Below, piece by piece: positions 25,822 through 35,132 of a stretch of 64,000 nt of DNA. The translations under genes and the position numbers were made by a program. The DNA lies in the NCBI RefSeq assembly GCF_900019265.1, contig NZ_CYGX02000037.1:1-64000 (forward strand), given 5' to 3'. Positions within the stretch are counted from its first letter, which is position 1. Each line of letters starts with the position of its first letter. A model generated the notes under the pieces. The model did not search any database. It was not told the DNA's origin and saw nothing but the letters and a program-made list of their open reading frames with translations. The stretch comes from Paraburkholderia ribeironis (GTDB lineage: Bacteria > Pseudomonadota > Gammaproteobacteria > Burkholderiales > Burkholderiaceae).

Positions 25822-26682
25822 GTGCTGATTTTCGTGGGAACACTCGTGACGCTGTTGTCCGTCTTCGGCGGTTACGCGCTGGAAGGCGGCCATCTCAGCG
25901 CGCTGCTGCAGCCCGTTGAAGTGCTGATGATCGTCGGCGCCGGTCTCGGCGCGTTCATTCTCGGCAACGGCATGAAGACGATCAAGGCGACGCTGCGCGT
26001 CATCCCGACCCTGTTCAAGGGCGCGAAGTACAACAAGGACGTCTACATGGAGTTGATGGCGCTCCTCTACGTCCTGCTCGCGAAAGCGCGCAAGGAAGGC
26101 ACGCTGACGCTGGAAGCCGACATCGACGATCCGTCGAAGAGCCCCATCTTCACCCAGTACCCGAAGATTCTCGCCGACAAGCACATCATCGAGTTCCTCA
26201 CCGACTACCTGCGTCTGATGGTGGGCGGCAACATGAATGCGTTCGAAATCGAAAGCCTGATGGACGAGGAGATCGAAACGCACCACCAGGAAGGCGAGGC
26301 GCCCGCGCATGCGCTGACCAAGGTTGGCGACGCAATGCCGGCGTTCGGTATCGTGGCCGCGGTGATGGGCGTGGTGCACACCATGGCCTCCGCCGACAAG
26401 CCGCCCGCAGTGCTAGGCGAAATGATCGCGCAGGCGCTGGTCGGCACTTTCCTCGGCATTCTGCTTTCGTACGGGCTGATCGGGCCGCTCGCGAGCGTCG
26501 CCGAACAGCGCGTGACCGAGTCGACCAAGATGTTCCAGTGCATCAAGGTGACGATTCTCGCGAGCCTGAACGGCTATGCGCCGGCAATCGCCGTCGAGTT
26601 CGGCCGCAAGGTGCTCTTCTCGACCGAACGTCCGTCGTTCGCCGAGCTGGAAGAGCACGTGCGCCGCGTGAAGGCCAAGTAA
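25822..26682 (+). CDS. motA: Flagellar motor stator protein MotA
   Basis: 286 aa, four transmembrane segments (first MLIFVGTLVTLLSVFGGYAL). The last two helices flank VGDAMPAFGIVAAVMGVVHT and LVGTFLGILLSYGLIGPLAS, the conserved MotA ion-channel region with Pro and Thr residues. The cytoplasmic loop is rich in charged residues that contact FliG. The start is GTG 25822. motB follows 21 bp downstream. Confidence 0.97.
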   Translation: MLIFVGTLVTLLSVFGGYALEGGHLSALLQPVEVLMIVGAGLGAFILGNGMKTIKATLRVIPTLFKGAKYNKDVYMELMALLYVLLAKARKEGTLTLEADIDDPSKSPIFTQYPKILADKHIIEFLTDYLRLMVGGNMNAFEIESLMDEEIETHHQEGEAPAHALTKVGDAMPAFGIVAAVMGVVHTMASADKPPAVLGEMIAQALVGTFLGILLSYGLIGPLASVAEQRVTESTKMFQCIKVTILASLNGYAPAIAVEFGRKVLFSTERPSFAELEEHVRRVKAK

Positions 26683-26703
26683 AGGGCGCCGGGAACCGAA
26701 CCG

Positions 26704-27711
26704 ATGAGCAAGGACAAAGACCGCGCCATTGTCGTCAAGCGCTCCGCGCCGGCCAGGAAGGGGCACCACGGCGGCGCGTGGAAGCTCGCGTACGCGGACT
26801 TCATGACCGCGATGATGGCGTTCTTCCTGCTGATGTGGCTGCTGAGTTCGGCTTCCACGGTGCAGTTGAAGGGCATCGCCGACTACTTCAACCAGCCGTT
26901 GAAGATCACGCTGTGGGGCGGCGATCGCAGCGCCGAGGACTCGAGCATCCTGAAGGGCGGCGGGCGCGATATCTCGACCGACGCGCAAGGCGTGACGCGC
27001 TCCACCGACGGCACCAGCAACCGCGCCGAGCGCACCGTCTCGCACAACAACGAAGACTCGATGAAGCAGTTGCAAGGCGAGCTCGAGCGCCGCGAGCAGG
27101 TTCGCCTGCACGATCTGCAGGTCAAGCTGATGGCCGCGATCGAAGCGAATCCGGTGCTGCGCCAGTTCAAGCAGCAGATTCGCATCGACTCGACGCTGAC
27201 TGGCTTGCGCATCGAGATCGTCGATTCGCAGAAGCGGCCAATGTTCGCGACCGCGAAGGATCAGGTGGAGCCGTACATGCGCGACATCCTGCGCGAAATC
27301 GGCCACACGCTGAACGACGTGCCGAACCGCATCATCGTGCAGGGGCATACGGACGCCGTGCCCTACGCGGGTGGCGAGAAGGGTTACAGCAACTGGGAGC
27401 TGTCGGCGGACCGCGCCAATGCGTCGCGCCGCGAGCTGATCGCCGGCGGCATGGACGAAGCGAAGGTGATGCGCGTGCTCGGCCTCGCGTCGACGCAGAA
27501 CCTGAACAAGGCGGACCCGCTGGATCCGGAAAACCGCCGCATCAGCATCATCGTGCTCAACAAGAAGTCGGAAGAGGCGCTGAACCATGACGACTCCACC
27601 ACGACCACTCTGTCGGACGACGCAGCCGGCTCCAGGCCGTTGCTGCAAAAGCTTGCGCAACCGGTGACGGTTGCCCCGAAGTTGCCGGCGGCAGCGCCGG
27701 CGGCCCAGTAA
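26704..27711 (+). CDS. motB: Flagellar motor stator protein MotB
   Basis: 335 aa. Single N-terminal transmembrane helix with the proton-binding Asp in KLAYADFMTAMMAFFLLMWL. The C-terminal OmpA-like peptidoglycan-binding domain has IIVQGHTDAVPYAG and NWELSADRANASRREL. The C-terminal tail (~60 residues) is low in complexity, rich in Pro and Ala. It anchors MotA to the cell wall. Confidence 0.97.
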   Translation: MSKDKDRAIVVKRSAPARKGHHGGAWKLAYADFMTAMMAFFLLMWLLSSASTVQLKGIADYFNQPLKITLWGGDRSAEDSSILKGGGRDISTDAQGVTRSTDGTSNRAERTVSHNNEDSMKQLQGELERREQVRLHDLQVKLMAAIEANPVLRQFKQQIRIDSTLTGLRIEIVDSQKRPMFATAKDQVEPYMRDILREIGHTLNDVPNRIIVQGHTDAVPYAGGEKGYSNWELSADRANASRRELIAGGMDEAKVMRVLGLASTQNLNKADPLDPENRRISIIVLNKKSEEALNHDDSTTTTLSDDAAGSRPLLQKLAQPVTVAPKLPAAAPAAQ

Positions 27712-27819
27712 CCGGCCCGGCAACAGGCCAAGTAACAGATAGCGATCGCCGGGCTCGAGCATGCGCCTCACGGGCGCGGACAGTCCGGCGATCGGTAGCG
27801 TAAGTGCAGCGAGGTTTTC

Positions 27820-28197
27820 ATGATCAGGCACATCCTGGCAATCGACGATTCGGCATCGATGCGGCAGATTCTTGACGCAACGCTGACCGCGGCCGGCTAT
27901 GAGGTGACGCTTGCGGCGGACGGCGACGAAGGGCTCGAAAACGCGCTCGCGATGTCGTTCGACCTCGTGCTGACCGACCAGCATATGCCGGGCAAGACCG
28001 GCCTCGACCTGATCGCCGCGCTGCGCGGCAACCCGGCCTACGAGGCGACGCCCATCCTCGTCCTCACGACGGAATCGGGCGAGCCGTTCAAGGCCGCGGC
28101 GCGGGCGGTGGGGGCGACCGGCTGGATCGAAAAGCCGCTCGACCCCGACACGCTGACCGAACTGGTGGCGGCGCTGGCCGAAGCCGATCCCGCGTAA
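27820..28197 (+). CDS. cheY1: CheY-like response regulator (first copy)
   Basis: 125 aa receiver domain. Acidic pair DD at 9-10, phospho-acceptor Asp at residue 53 (LVLTDQHMPG), Thr in VLTTES, and Lys in IEKPL. It is distinct from the second cheY (36288-36683) and lies directly upstream of cheA, so CheA probably phosphorylates it. Which of the two contacts the motor switch is not decidable from sequence; the second copy looks closer to motor-binding CheY. Confidence 0.9.
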   Translation: MIRHILAIDDSASMRQILDATLTAAGYEVTLAADGDEGLENALAMSFDLVLTDQHMPGKTGLDLIAALRGNPAYEATPILVLTTESGEPFKAAARAVGATGWIEKPLDPDTLTELVAALAEADPA

Positions 28198-28285
28198 GCG
28201 CCACTTTCAGACAAGTTATAGATAGCTCTCGACGCGGCGGCTCGGTAGCCCACGCCAAGACAGGAACTCTCGCGGTGACCCAGGC

Positions 28286-30700
28286 ATGACACTCGACATC
28301 ACTCAGTTCTATCAGACGTTCTTCGACGAAGCGGACGAACTGCTCGCGCAGATGGAGCAGTTGCTGCTCAATCTGGACGTTGCGCGCCCGGACCCGGAAG
28401 ACCTCGCGGCGATTTTCCGCGCCGCGCATTCGATCAAGGGGGGCGCGGCGACCTTCGGCTTCACCGCGCTGACCGAGACGACCCACATTCTCGAATCGCT
28501 GCTCGATCGCGCGCGCAACAACGAACTCGTGCTGCGCAAGGACATGATCGACACGTTCCTCGAAACCAAGGACGTGTTGTCCGGCCAGCTCGCCGACTAC
28601 CGCGCGAGCGCCGAGCCGGACGCGGCCGTGGCCCGCGCGATCTGCGCGAAGCTCGAACAGTTGCATGCGGAGAGCCGCTTCGGCGGTGCGCCGGCTCAGC
28701 CTCAGGCGGCAGCTCAGGCAGCAGCTCAGGCAGCAGCTCAGGCAGCAGCTCAGGCAGCAGCTCAGGCAGCAGCTCAGGTCGCGGCGCCGGCGGCCAGCGC
28801 CGCCGCTGCCGTCGCAGCACCAGCGGTAGCAGTACAAGGTGGTACCCCGCCCGAGCACGTCGTCGAACAGGCGGTGCAGGCGGCGGGCGAATGGACTGGC
28901 GGCGACCCGGCACAGACCGGGCAGGCCGCGGGGGCAGGCAAGGTCGACGGTAACGACGGCGGCGCCGGTCCCCATTTGAAAATTACGCTACGGGGCGTAG
29001 ACGAGAAGGACCAGGAGCTGCTGTCTGAAGAGCTCGGCAACCTGGGCAGCGTCGTCGCGCAAATCAAGAACGGCGGCGATCTGACGTTATGGCTCGCAAC
29101 CGATGTGACCTCCGACGACATCATCGCCGTGTGCTGTTTCGTGATCGACGAAAGTCAGATCTCGATCGGCCGCGGCAGCGCACCGGCGGACGACGCGCAG
29201 CAAGGCGAACCTGGAACGCCCGCCGCTGCCGCGCCGGTCCCGGCGCAGGCAGCGCACGCAACTCAGGCAACTCAGGGAGGACACGCAGCATCGCCGGCGC
29301 CGTCAGCCGGCATCGCCGCGCCCGCCAGCACGGCCGCGCAGGGCGGGTTCAACGCACCGGCGGCAGCGCCTGCAGCGGCGTCGTCCGGCGCTCAACTCGA
29401 CGCTCAATCCGCTGCGGCGCCCAGCCCTGCATCGGCAGCAGGCGCGGCGGCAGGCGCTCCGGCAACCGCCGAACCGGACCGCAAGGCGGCTCGTCCGGCC
29501 GCGGCGGCAGCGGGAGCCGAAGGCAGCTCGATTCGTGTCGGCGTCGAAAAGGTTGATCAGCTGATCAACCTGGTCGGCGAACTGGTGATCACGCAGGCGA
29601 TGCTCGCGGAAACCACCAGCACGTTCGACCCGGCATTGCACGACCGGCTTTTCAACGGCATGGCGCAACTCGAGCGCAATGCCCGCGATCTGCAGGAAGC
29701 GGTGATGTCGATCCGCATGATGCCGATGGATTACGTGTTCAGCCGCTTCCCGCGTCTGGTGCGCGATCTCACGGCGAAGCTCGGCAAGGAAGTGGAGCTC
29801 GTCACCTTCGGTCAGGCGACCGAACTCGACAAGAGCCTCATCGAACGGATCATCGACCCGTTGACTCACCTCGTGCGCAACAGCCTCGACCACGGCATCG
29901 AAACCGTGGAAGCGCGCCGCGCCGCAGGCAAGGACTCGACCGGCCAGCTGGTCCTGTCGGCCGCGCATCACGGCGGCAACATCGTCATCGAAGTGAGCGA
30001 CGACGGCGCGGGCCTGCGCCGCGACAAGATTCTCGCGAAGGCGGCCAAGCAAGGCATGCAGGTCAGCGAATCGATGACCGACGAAGAAGTGTGGAACCTG
30101 ATTTTCCTGCCGGGTTTCTCGACGGCGGAGCAGGTCACCGACGTGTCGGGCCGCGGCGTCGGCATGGACGTGGTGAAGCGCAACATCCAGTCGATGGGTG
30201 GCCACGTGGAAATCACCTCGCACGCCGGCAAGGGCAGCACCACACGGATCGTATTGCCGCTCACGCTGGCGATTCTCGACGGCATGTCGGTGAAGGTCGG
30301 CAACGAGATCTTCATTCTGCCGCTGAACTTCGTGATGGAGTCGCTACAGCCGCAAGCCGAGGACATCTACACGGTGGCCAACGGCGAGCGAGTGGTGCGT
30401 GTGCGCGGCGAATACCTGCCGCTCGTCGCGCTGCACGAAGTGTTCAACGTCGAAGACGCGAAGCAGGAACCCACACAAGGCATCGTCACCATCATGCAAA
30501 CCGAGGGACGCCGCTTTGCGATGCTGATCGACGAGCTGGTGGGCCAGCAGCAGGTGGTCGTGAAGAACCTGGAAACGAACTATCGCAAAGTGCACGGCAT
30601 CTCCGCGGCCACCATTCTCGGCGACGGCAGTGTCGCGCTGATCGTGGACGTGGCGGCGCTGAACCGCGAGACGCGCAATGCGCATATGAGCCTCGCATGA
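28286..30700 (+). CDS. cheA: Chemotaxis sensor histidine kinase CheA
   Basis: 804 aa. Domains in order: HPt (phosphorylated His48 in RAAHSIKGGAATFGF), a long Ala-rich linker with a 12-bp tandem repeat, a CheY/CheB-binding P2-like segment (residues ~230-290), a second low-complexity linker, dimerisation, ATPase with HLVRNSLDHGIE (N box), EVSDDGAGL and GRGVGMDVVKR (G boxes), and a CheW-like C-terminus. It phosphorylates CheY and CheB in response to receptors. The linkers together are longer than in enteric CheA (~650 aa). Confidence 0.97.
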   Translation: MTLDITQFYQTFFDEADELLAQMEQLLLNLDVARPDPEDLAAIFRAAHSIKGGAATFGFTALTETTHILESLLDRARNNELVLRKDMIDTFLETKDVLSGQLADYRASAEPDAAVARAICAKLEQLHAESRFGGAPAQPQAAAQAAAQAAAQAAAQAAAQAAAQVAAPAASAAAAVAAPAVAVQGGTPPEHVVEQAVQAAGEWTGGDPAQTGQAAGAGKVDGNDGGAGPHLKITLRGVDEKDQELLSEELGNLGSVVAQIKNGGDLTLWLATDVTSDDIIAVCCFVIDESQISIGRGSAPADDAQQGEPGTPAAAAPVPAQAAHATQATQGGHAASPAPSAGIAAPASTAAQGGFNAPAAAPAAASSGAQLDAQSAAAPSPASAAGAAAGAPATAEPDRKAARPAAAAAGAEGSSIRVGVEKVDQLINLVGELVITQAMLAETTSTFDPALHDRLFNGMAQLERNARDLQEAVMSIRMMPMDYVFSRFPRLVRDLTAKLGKEVELVTFGQATELDKSLIERIIDPLTHLVRNSLDHGIETVEARRAAGKDSTGQLVLSAAHHGGNIVIEVSDDGAGLRRDKILAKAAKQGMQVSESMTDEEVWNLIFLPGFSTAEQVTDVSGRGVGMDVVKRNIQSMGGHVEITSHAGKGSTTRIVLPLTLAILDGMSVKVGNEIFILPLNFVMESLQPQAEDIYTVANGERVVRVRGEYLPLVALHEVFNVEDAKQEPTQGIVTIMQTEGRRFAMLIDELVGQQQVVVKNLETNYRKVHGISAATILGDGSVALIVDVAALNRETRNAHMSLA
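28711..28779 (+). repeat. 12-bp tandem repeat inside cheA
   Basis: The unit AGCTCAGGCAGC repeats, with AGCTCAGG occurring six times exactly 12 bases apart (28711, 28723, 28735, 28747, 28759, 28771). It encodes Ala-Gln-Ala-Ala in the flexible linker between the phosphotransfer and P2 domains. Being a multiple of three, gain or loss of units changes linker length without breaking the frame. Confidence 0.9.
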
Positions 30701-30778
30701 TGACCGTCGCGTGCGCACCGCACAGAGCATTCGCAACACTCATTCAACTCATTTCATCCCAACCGTTTGGGGGCTAAC

Positions 30779-31315
30779 GTGGCAGAAGTCCAATCCATCA
30801 ATTCGAGCGTTGCGAACGCAAGCGGTACGAATGGCCGCCGCGACGCGCAGCAGGCCGACGCCGGCGGTCAGGAATTCCTTGTCTTCACGCTCGGCGCCGA
30901 AGAGTATGGCATCGACATCCTCAAGGTGCAGGAAATCCGCGGTTACGACAACGTGACACGGATCGCCAATGCGCCCGATTTCATCAAGGGCGTCATCAAT
31001 CTGCGCGGCATCATCGTGCCGATCGTCGACATGCGCATCAAGTTTCATCTGGGCCGTGTCGAGTACGACCACCAGACCGTCGTGATCATCCTGAACGTCG
31101 CGCATCGCGTGGTCGGGATGGTGGTCGACGGCGTGTCGGACGTGCTCACGCTCGCCACCGACCAGATCATGCCGGCGCCGGAATTCGGCGCCACGCTGAC
31201 GACCGAGTACCTCACGGGTCTGGGCACGGTCGATGGCCGCATGCTGATCCTGATGGACATCGAGAAGCTGATGACCAGCCGCGAAATGGCGCTGATCGAA
31301 ACGCTCGGCGTCTAA
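30779..31315 (+). CDS. cheW: Chemotaxis coupling protein CheW
   Basis: 178 aa. CheW fold with FLVFTLGAEEYGIDILKVQE, GVINLRGIIVPIVDMR and VVDGVSDVLTL, which bridges CheA and receptors. The N-terminal ~35 residues are Ala/Ser/Gly-rich and not part of the domain. GTG 30779 is preferred because GGGGGC precedes it; TTG 30767 is in frame too. Confidence 0.95.
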   Translation: MAEVQSINSSVANASGTNGRRDAQQADAGGQEFLVFTLGAEEYGIDILKVQEIRGYDNVTRIANAPDFIKGVINLRGIIVPIVDMRIKFHLGRVEYDHQTVVIILNVAHRVVGMVVDGVSDVLTLATDQIMPAPEFGATLTTEYLTGLGTVDGRMLILMDIEKLMTSREMALIETLGV

Positions 31316-31367
31316 GCGGGACAACGCGGCAAAGCGGTAACGAGAGATTGGAAATGGGAGCATCAAG

Positions 31368-33248
31368 ATGCTGAGCAGGTTGTCGATTCGCACGTCGCTC
31401 ACGATGGTGGGGATCATTCTGGTGGCGCTGACCGTCGTGGTCGGCGCGCTTGGGCTAACCGCGTTGAATGGCGCGAGCCAGTCGCTCGATCGTATTGCGC
31501 GGGGCGATCTGGTGGCCATTCATGCACTCGACGATGCCTCGTCGTATCTGCTGCGCTCGCGCGTATCGCTGGACCGCTTCAATGCGTTGAGCTTGTCAGG
31601 CGACGCGGAGCAGGCGAAGAAGGTTCTGGATCGTGCGCAGGAGCTATACGGCTTCGGCAATCAGAGCTGGCAGGCCTATCTCGACGCGCCCAAAACCGGC
31701 GTGGAGCAGGCGCAACTGGATGAACTGCTGGCGCGCCGCACGGCGCTGATGCATGACGGCATGGAGCCGGAGTTCGCCGCGCTGCGCGCGAACGACCTGG
31801 CCGCCTATCACGCAATCGCCGATACGAAGATCAGCCCGATGTTCGTGTCCTACGACAGCGCCGCGTCCTCGGTCATCAAGGGTTTGGAGCAACACGCCGT
31901 GGATCAGCAGGCGAGTGCGCAATCGAACATCTCGCTGATGACGACGCTGATCATCGCCATCACCGTGCTCGCTTTGCTGGTGGTGGTGGGCATTCGCTTC
32001 GCGCTGCGCGGCCTGATCGTGCAGCCGCTGAACGACGCGACCGACTGCTTCGAGCGTATCGCGGCGGGCGATCTGTCGGAGACGATCAATGTGGTGAGCC
32101 GCAATGAAATCGGCCGCCTGTTCGACAGCATCAAGCGGATGCAGGCAAGCCTGTCGACGATGGTGAACGCGGTTCACAGCAGCGCCGAATCGATCGACAC
32201 CGGTGCGCGCGAAATCGCGATGGGCAACACCGATCTGTCACAGCGCACGGAACAGCAGGCCGCCTCGTTGCAGGAAACCGCGTCGAGCATGGAACAGCTG
32301 ACCGGCACCGTGCGGCAGAACGCGGAGAACGCGCGTCAGGCGAGCCAGCTGGCCGTCAACGCATCCGACATCGCCACGCGCGGCGGCGACGTGGTGAGCC
32401 AGGTCGTCACCACGATGCAGGACATCGCGACCAGCTCGAACAAGGTGGTCGACATCATCGGCGTGATCGAAGGTATTGCATTTCAGACCAATATTCTCGC
32501 GCTGAACGCGGCCGTCGAAGCCGCACGCGCCGGCGAGCAGGGCCGCGGTTTCGCGGTGGTGGCCGGTGAAGTGCGCAGTCTCGCGCAGCGCAGCGCGAGC
32601 GCCGCGAAGGAAATCAAGGAACTGATCGGCGACTCGGTCGACAAGGTGCAAAGCGGCTCGACGCTGGTCGGCCGGGCGGGCACGACGATGGATGAGATCG
32701 TGCAGGCAGTGCGTCGTGTGACCGACATCATGGGGGAAATCAGCGCGGCGTCCGAAGAGCAGTCGGGCGGCATCGAACAGGTGAATCGCGCGGTCGTGCA
32801 GATGGACGAAGTCACGCAGCAGAACGCAGCGCTGGTCGAACAGGCCGCGGCCGCAGCCGCTTCGCTCGAAGACCAGACCCGTCAATTGCAAACGGTGGTG
32901 AGCGGCTGGAAGGTGGCGGGCAGCCAGACTCGCACGGGCGCCGTGGCGGCGCGTCCGAAAGCGACGGCGCGGGGTAACGGTGGAGCAGCCAGGCCTTCGA
33001 TGAAGACCGTGCCGCAGGCGTCGGCGCACGGCGCGGCGCGGCCGGTGGCAAGTGCCGCAAGCGCGGCGGGCGTGGCATCGGCAGCAGGCGCAGCGCCGGC
33101 TGCAACTGCCCTGAGCCGCGATGCAGGTGCACGTGTTGAGCCCGCTCTCAAGCCGAAAAATAACCGAACGGCAACCGAATCATCAGCACGTCCGGCCGTG
33201 GCCGCCCCGGCAACGGCTGGCACGGAAGCGGACTGGGAAACGTTCTAG
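31368..33248 (+). CDS. Methyl-accepting chemotaxis protein (Tar/Tsr type)
   Basis: 626 aa inner-membrane receptor. First transmembrane helix within residues ~8-30, a four-helix ligand-binding domain, second helix around 190-215, then HAMP. The signalling tip is FQTNILALNAAVEAARAGEQ then GRGFAVVAGEVRSLAQRSAS. The C-terminus is a ~100-residue Ala/Pro-rich tail ending DWETF, close to the NWETF pentapeptide that tethers CheR and CheB. Ligand unknown. cheR starts 209 bp downstream. Confidence 0.95.
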   Translation: MLSRLSIRTSLTMVGIILVALTVVVGALGLTALNGASQSLDRIARGDLVAIHALDDASSYLLRSRVSLDRFNALSLSGDAEQAKKVLDRAQELYGFGNQSWQAYLDAPKTGVEQAQLDELLARRTALMHDGMEPEFAALRANDLAAYHAIADTKISPMFVSYDSAASSVIKGLEQHAVDQQASAQSNISLMTTLIIAITVLALLVVVGIRFALRGLIVQPLNDATDCFERIAAGDLSETINVVSRNEIGRLFDSIKRMQASLSTMVNAVHSSAESIDTGAREIAMGNTDLSQRTEQQAASLQETASSMEQLTGTVRQNAENARQASQLAVNASDIATRGGDVVSQVVTTMQDIATSSNKVVDIIGVIEGIAFQTNILALNAAVEAARAGEQGRGFAVVAGEVRSLAQRSASAAKEIKELIGDSVDKVQSGSTLVGRAGTTMDEIVQAVRRVTDIMGEISAASEEQSGGIEQVNRAVVQMDEVTQQNAALVEQAAAAAASLEDQTRQLQTVVSGWKVAGSQTRTGAVAARPKATARGNGGAARPSMKTVPQASAHGAARPVASAASAAGVASAAGAAPAATALSRDAGARVEPALKPKNNRTATESSARPAVAAPATAGTEADWETF

Positions 33249-33456
33249 CAAGCAAGCGGTAGATAGACATGCAGTCATTCGACATCTCGCCCACTGACGG
33301 GCGAATCATCGAAGCACGCTGGGATAGCGTGTCGCGGGCCGACTGCAGGTGCAAGGAACTCGCGGGCGGGCGCGACCCCGCGAACACAATCCGTCTCGCC
33401 CAAAGACTCGCATGGGGCCGCAGGCGGAATGGCTCGTATCGCAGGCAGGAATTTTC

Positions 33457-34422
33457 ATGATGGTAACGCGCACACAGCAACGTCCCGGACGGGTATCTGC
33501 CGATCGGGCGGACCCGGTCCGGTCCACTGAACAGGGACGGGATTTCGAATTCACGTCGGCGGACTTCGCTCGCATTCGCGAGCTGATTCATCGCAGCGCG
33601 GGCATTTCGCTGTCGGATCACAAACGCGACATGGCGTATAGCCGGCTTGCGCGGCGCCTGCGTGCGCGTGGCATCGACACCTTCAGACAGTATCTCGATC
33701 TGCTCGAAGCCGAAAACGATCCGGCCGAGTGGGAGGCGTTCACCAATGCGCTGACCACCAACCTCACGGCGTTCTTTCGTGAAGCGCATCACTTTCCGAT
33801 TCTTGCCGAGTTCGTGCCGCGCCGCGCGCAGCCGGTTGCCGTATGGTGCTCGGCGGCCTCGACCGGTGAGGAGCCGTATTCGATCGCGATGACGCTGATC
33901 GAAGCGCTCGGCGACAGCGGCGCGCGCCAGGCATCGGTGCTCGCCACCGACATCGACACCCAGGTGCTCGCGAAAGCCGAGGCTGGCGTGTACCAGTTCG
34001 ACCAGGTGAAGCACCTGTCGCCGGAGCGGCTCAAGCGCTTCTTCCTGAGAGGCACCGGTGCGCATGCCGGGATGGTCAAGGTGCGGCCGGAAGTGCGCGC
34101 GTTGGTGCGCTTCGAACAGTTGAACCTGACCGACCGCGATTACCAGTTGCGCTCGCAATTCGACGCGATTTTCTGTCGCAACGTGATGATCTATTTCGAC
34201 AAACCGACACAGTCGCAAGTGCTTGCGCGCTTCGAGCCGCTGATGAAGTCGGGCGGCCTGCTGTTTGCCGGTCACTCGGAGAACTTCACCTATGTGACGC
34301 AGGCGTTCAAGCTGCGCGGCCAGACCGTCTACGAACTGACGCGTGATGCAGCCGGCACGCGTACGCCGCCGCGCGCATCGAGCGCAACCTCGCATCAGGC
34401 GGCGAGCGGGGTGATCGCATGA
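33457..34422 (+). CDS. cheR: Chemotaxis protein methyltransferase CheR
   Basis: 321 aa. It methylates receptor glutamates using SAM. N-terminal helical domain (IRELIHRSAGISLSDHKRD), SAM-binding motif VWCSAASTGEEPYSIAMTL, and FDAIFCRNVMIYFDKPTQ in the Rossmann fold. ATG 33457 has GCAGGA upstream; the frame is open further upstream in sequence unlike CheR. The stop overlaps the cheD start by four bases (ATGA). Confidence 0.96.
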   Translation: MMVTRTQQRPGRVSADRADPVRSTEQGRDFEFTSADFARIRELIHRSAGISLSDHKRDMAYSRLARRLRARGIDTFRQYLDLLEAENDPAEWEAFTNALTTNLTAFFREAHHFPILAEFVPRRAQPVAVWCSAASTGEEPYSIAMTLIEALGDSGARQASVLATDIDTQVLAKAEAGVYQFDQVKHLSPERLKRFFLRGTGAHAGMVKVRPEVRALVRFEQLNLTDRDYQLRSQFDAIFCRNVMIYFDKPTQSQVLARFEPLMKSGGLLFAGHSENFTYVTQAFKLRGQTVYELTRDAAGTRTPPRASSATSHQAASGVIA

Positions 34423-35132
34423 GCAGCGCATTGCCGATCGCGTCGAATCTCTATTACGACAACCACTTCCAGCGCCCCGGCGTGAAGCTGTTGCCCAACG
34501 AGTTCTACACCACCCACGAAGACATGGTGCTGGTCACCGTGCTCGGTTCGTGCGTCGCCGCGTGCATTCAGGACCGCACGGCGGGCATCGGCGGCATGAA
34601 TCACTTCATGCTGCCCGACGACGGCGCCGATGTCGCGCAGGCCGCATCGGATTCGATGCGCTATGGCGCGTACGCGATGGAAGTGCTGATCAACGAACTG
34701 ATCAAGGCCGGCGGCCGGCGTGAGCGCTTCGAAGCCAAGGTGTTCGGCGGCGGGGCGGTGCTCGCCGGCATGACCACGATGAATATCGGCGACCGCAATT
34801 CGGAGTTCGTGCGGCGCTATCTCGCGCTCGAGAAGATCCGCATCGTCGCCGAGGATTTGCAGGGCTCGCATCCGCGCAAAGTGGCCTTCATGCCTCGCAC
34901 CGGTCAGGTGATGGTGAAGAAATTGCGCTTGCAACAGGAAGCCGGCGTGGCCGAGCGCGAACAGGCGCTCGTGCAGCAGAGCGCGCAGGCGCGCGCCGAG
35001 CGGCTCGCGGCGGCGCGCAAGCGGGTCGAACTGTTTGCGTCGCCGGCCGCCGCGCGGCCGAGGATCGAACTGTTCGGCGCGAGCCCGCGCCCGGTTAATT
35101 CAAACAACGCCAGAACCACAGAGGAGGCGTGA
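34419..35132 (+). CDS. cheD: Chemoreceptor glutamine deamidase CheD
   Basis: 237 aa. It deamidates receptor glutamines. Catalytic Cys45 in VTVLGSCVAACIQD and His62 in GGMNHFMLPDD are both present. Residues ~190-237 form a charged, Ala/Arg-rich extension absent from the compact ~160-aa relatives. It overlaps both neighbours by four bases, so it is translationally coupled to cheR and cheB. Confidence 0.95.
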   Translation: MSSALPIASNLYYDNHFQRPGVKLLPNEFYTTHEDMVLVTVLGSCVAACIQDRTAGIGGMNHFMLPDDGADVAQAASDSMRYGAYAMEVLINELIKAGGRRERFEAKVFGGGAVLAGMTTMNIGDRNSEFVRRYLALEKIRIVAEDLQGSHPRKVAFMPRTGQVMVKKLRLQQEAGVAEREQALVQQSAQARAERLAAARKRVELFASPAAARPRIELFGASPRPVNSNNARTTEEA

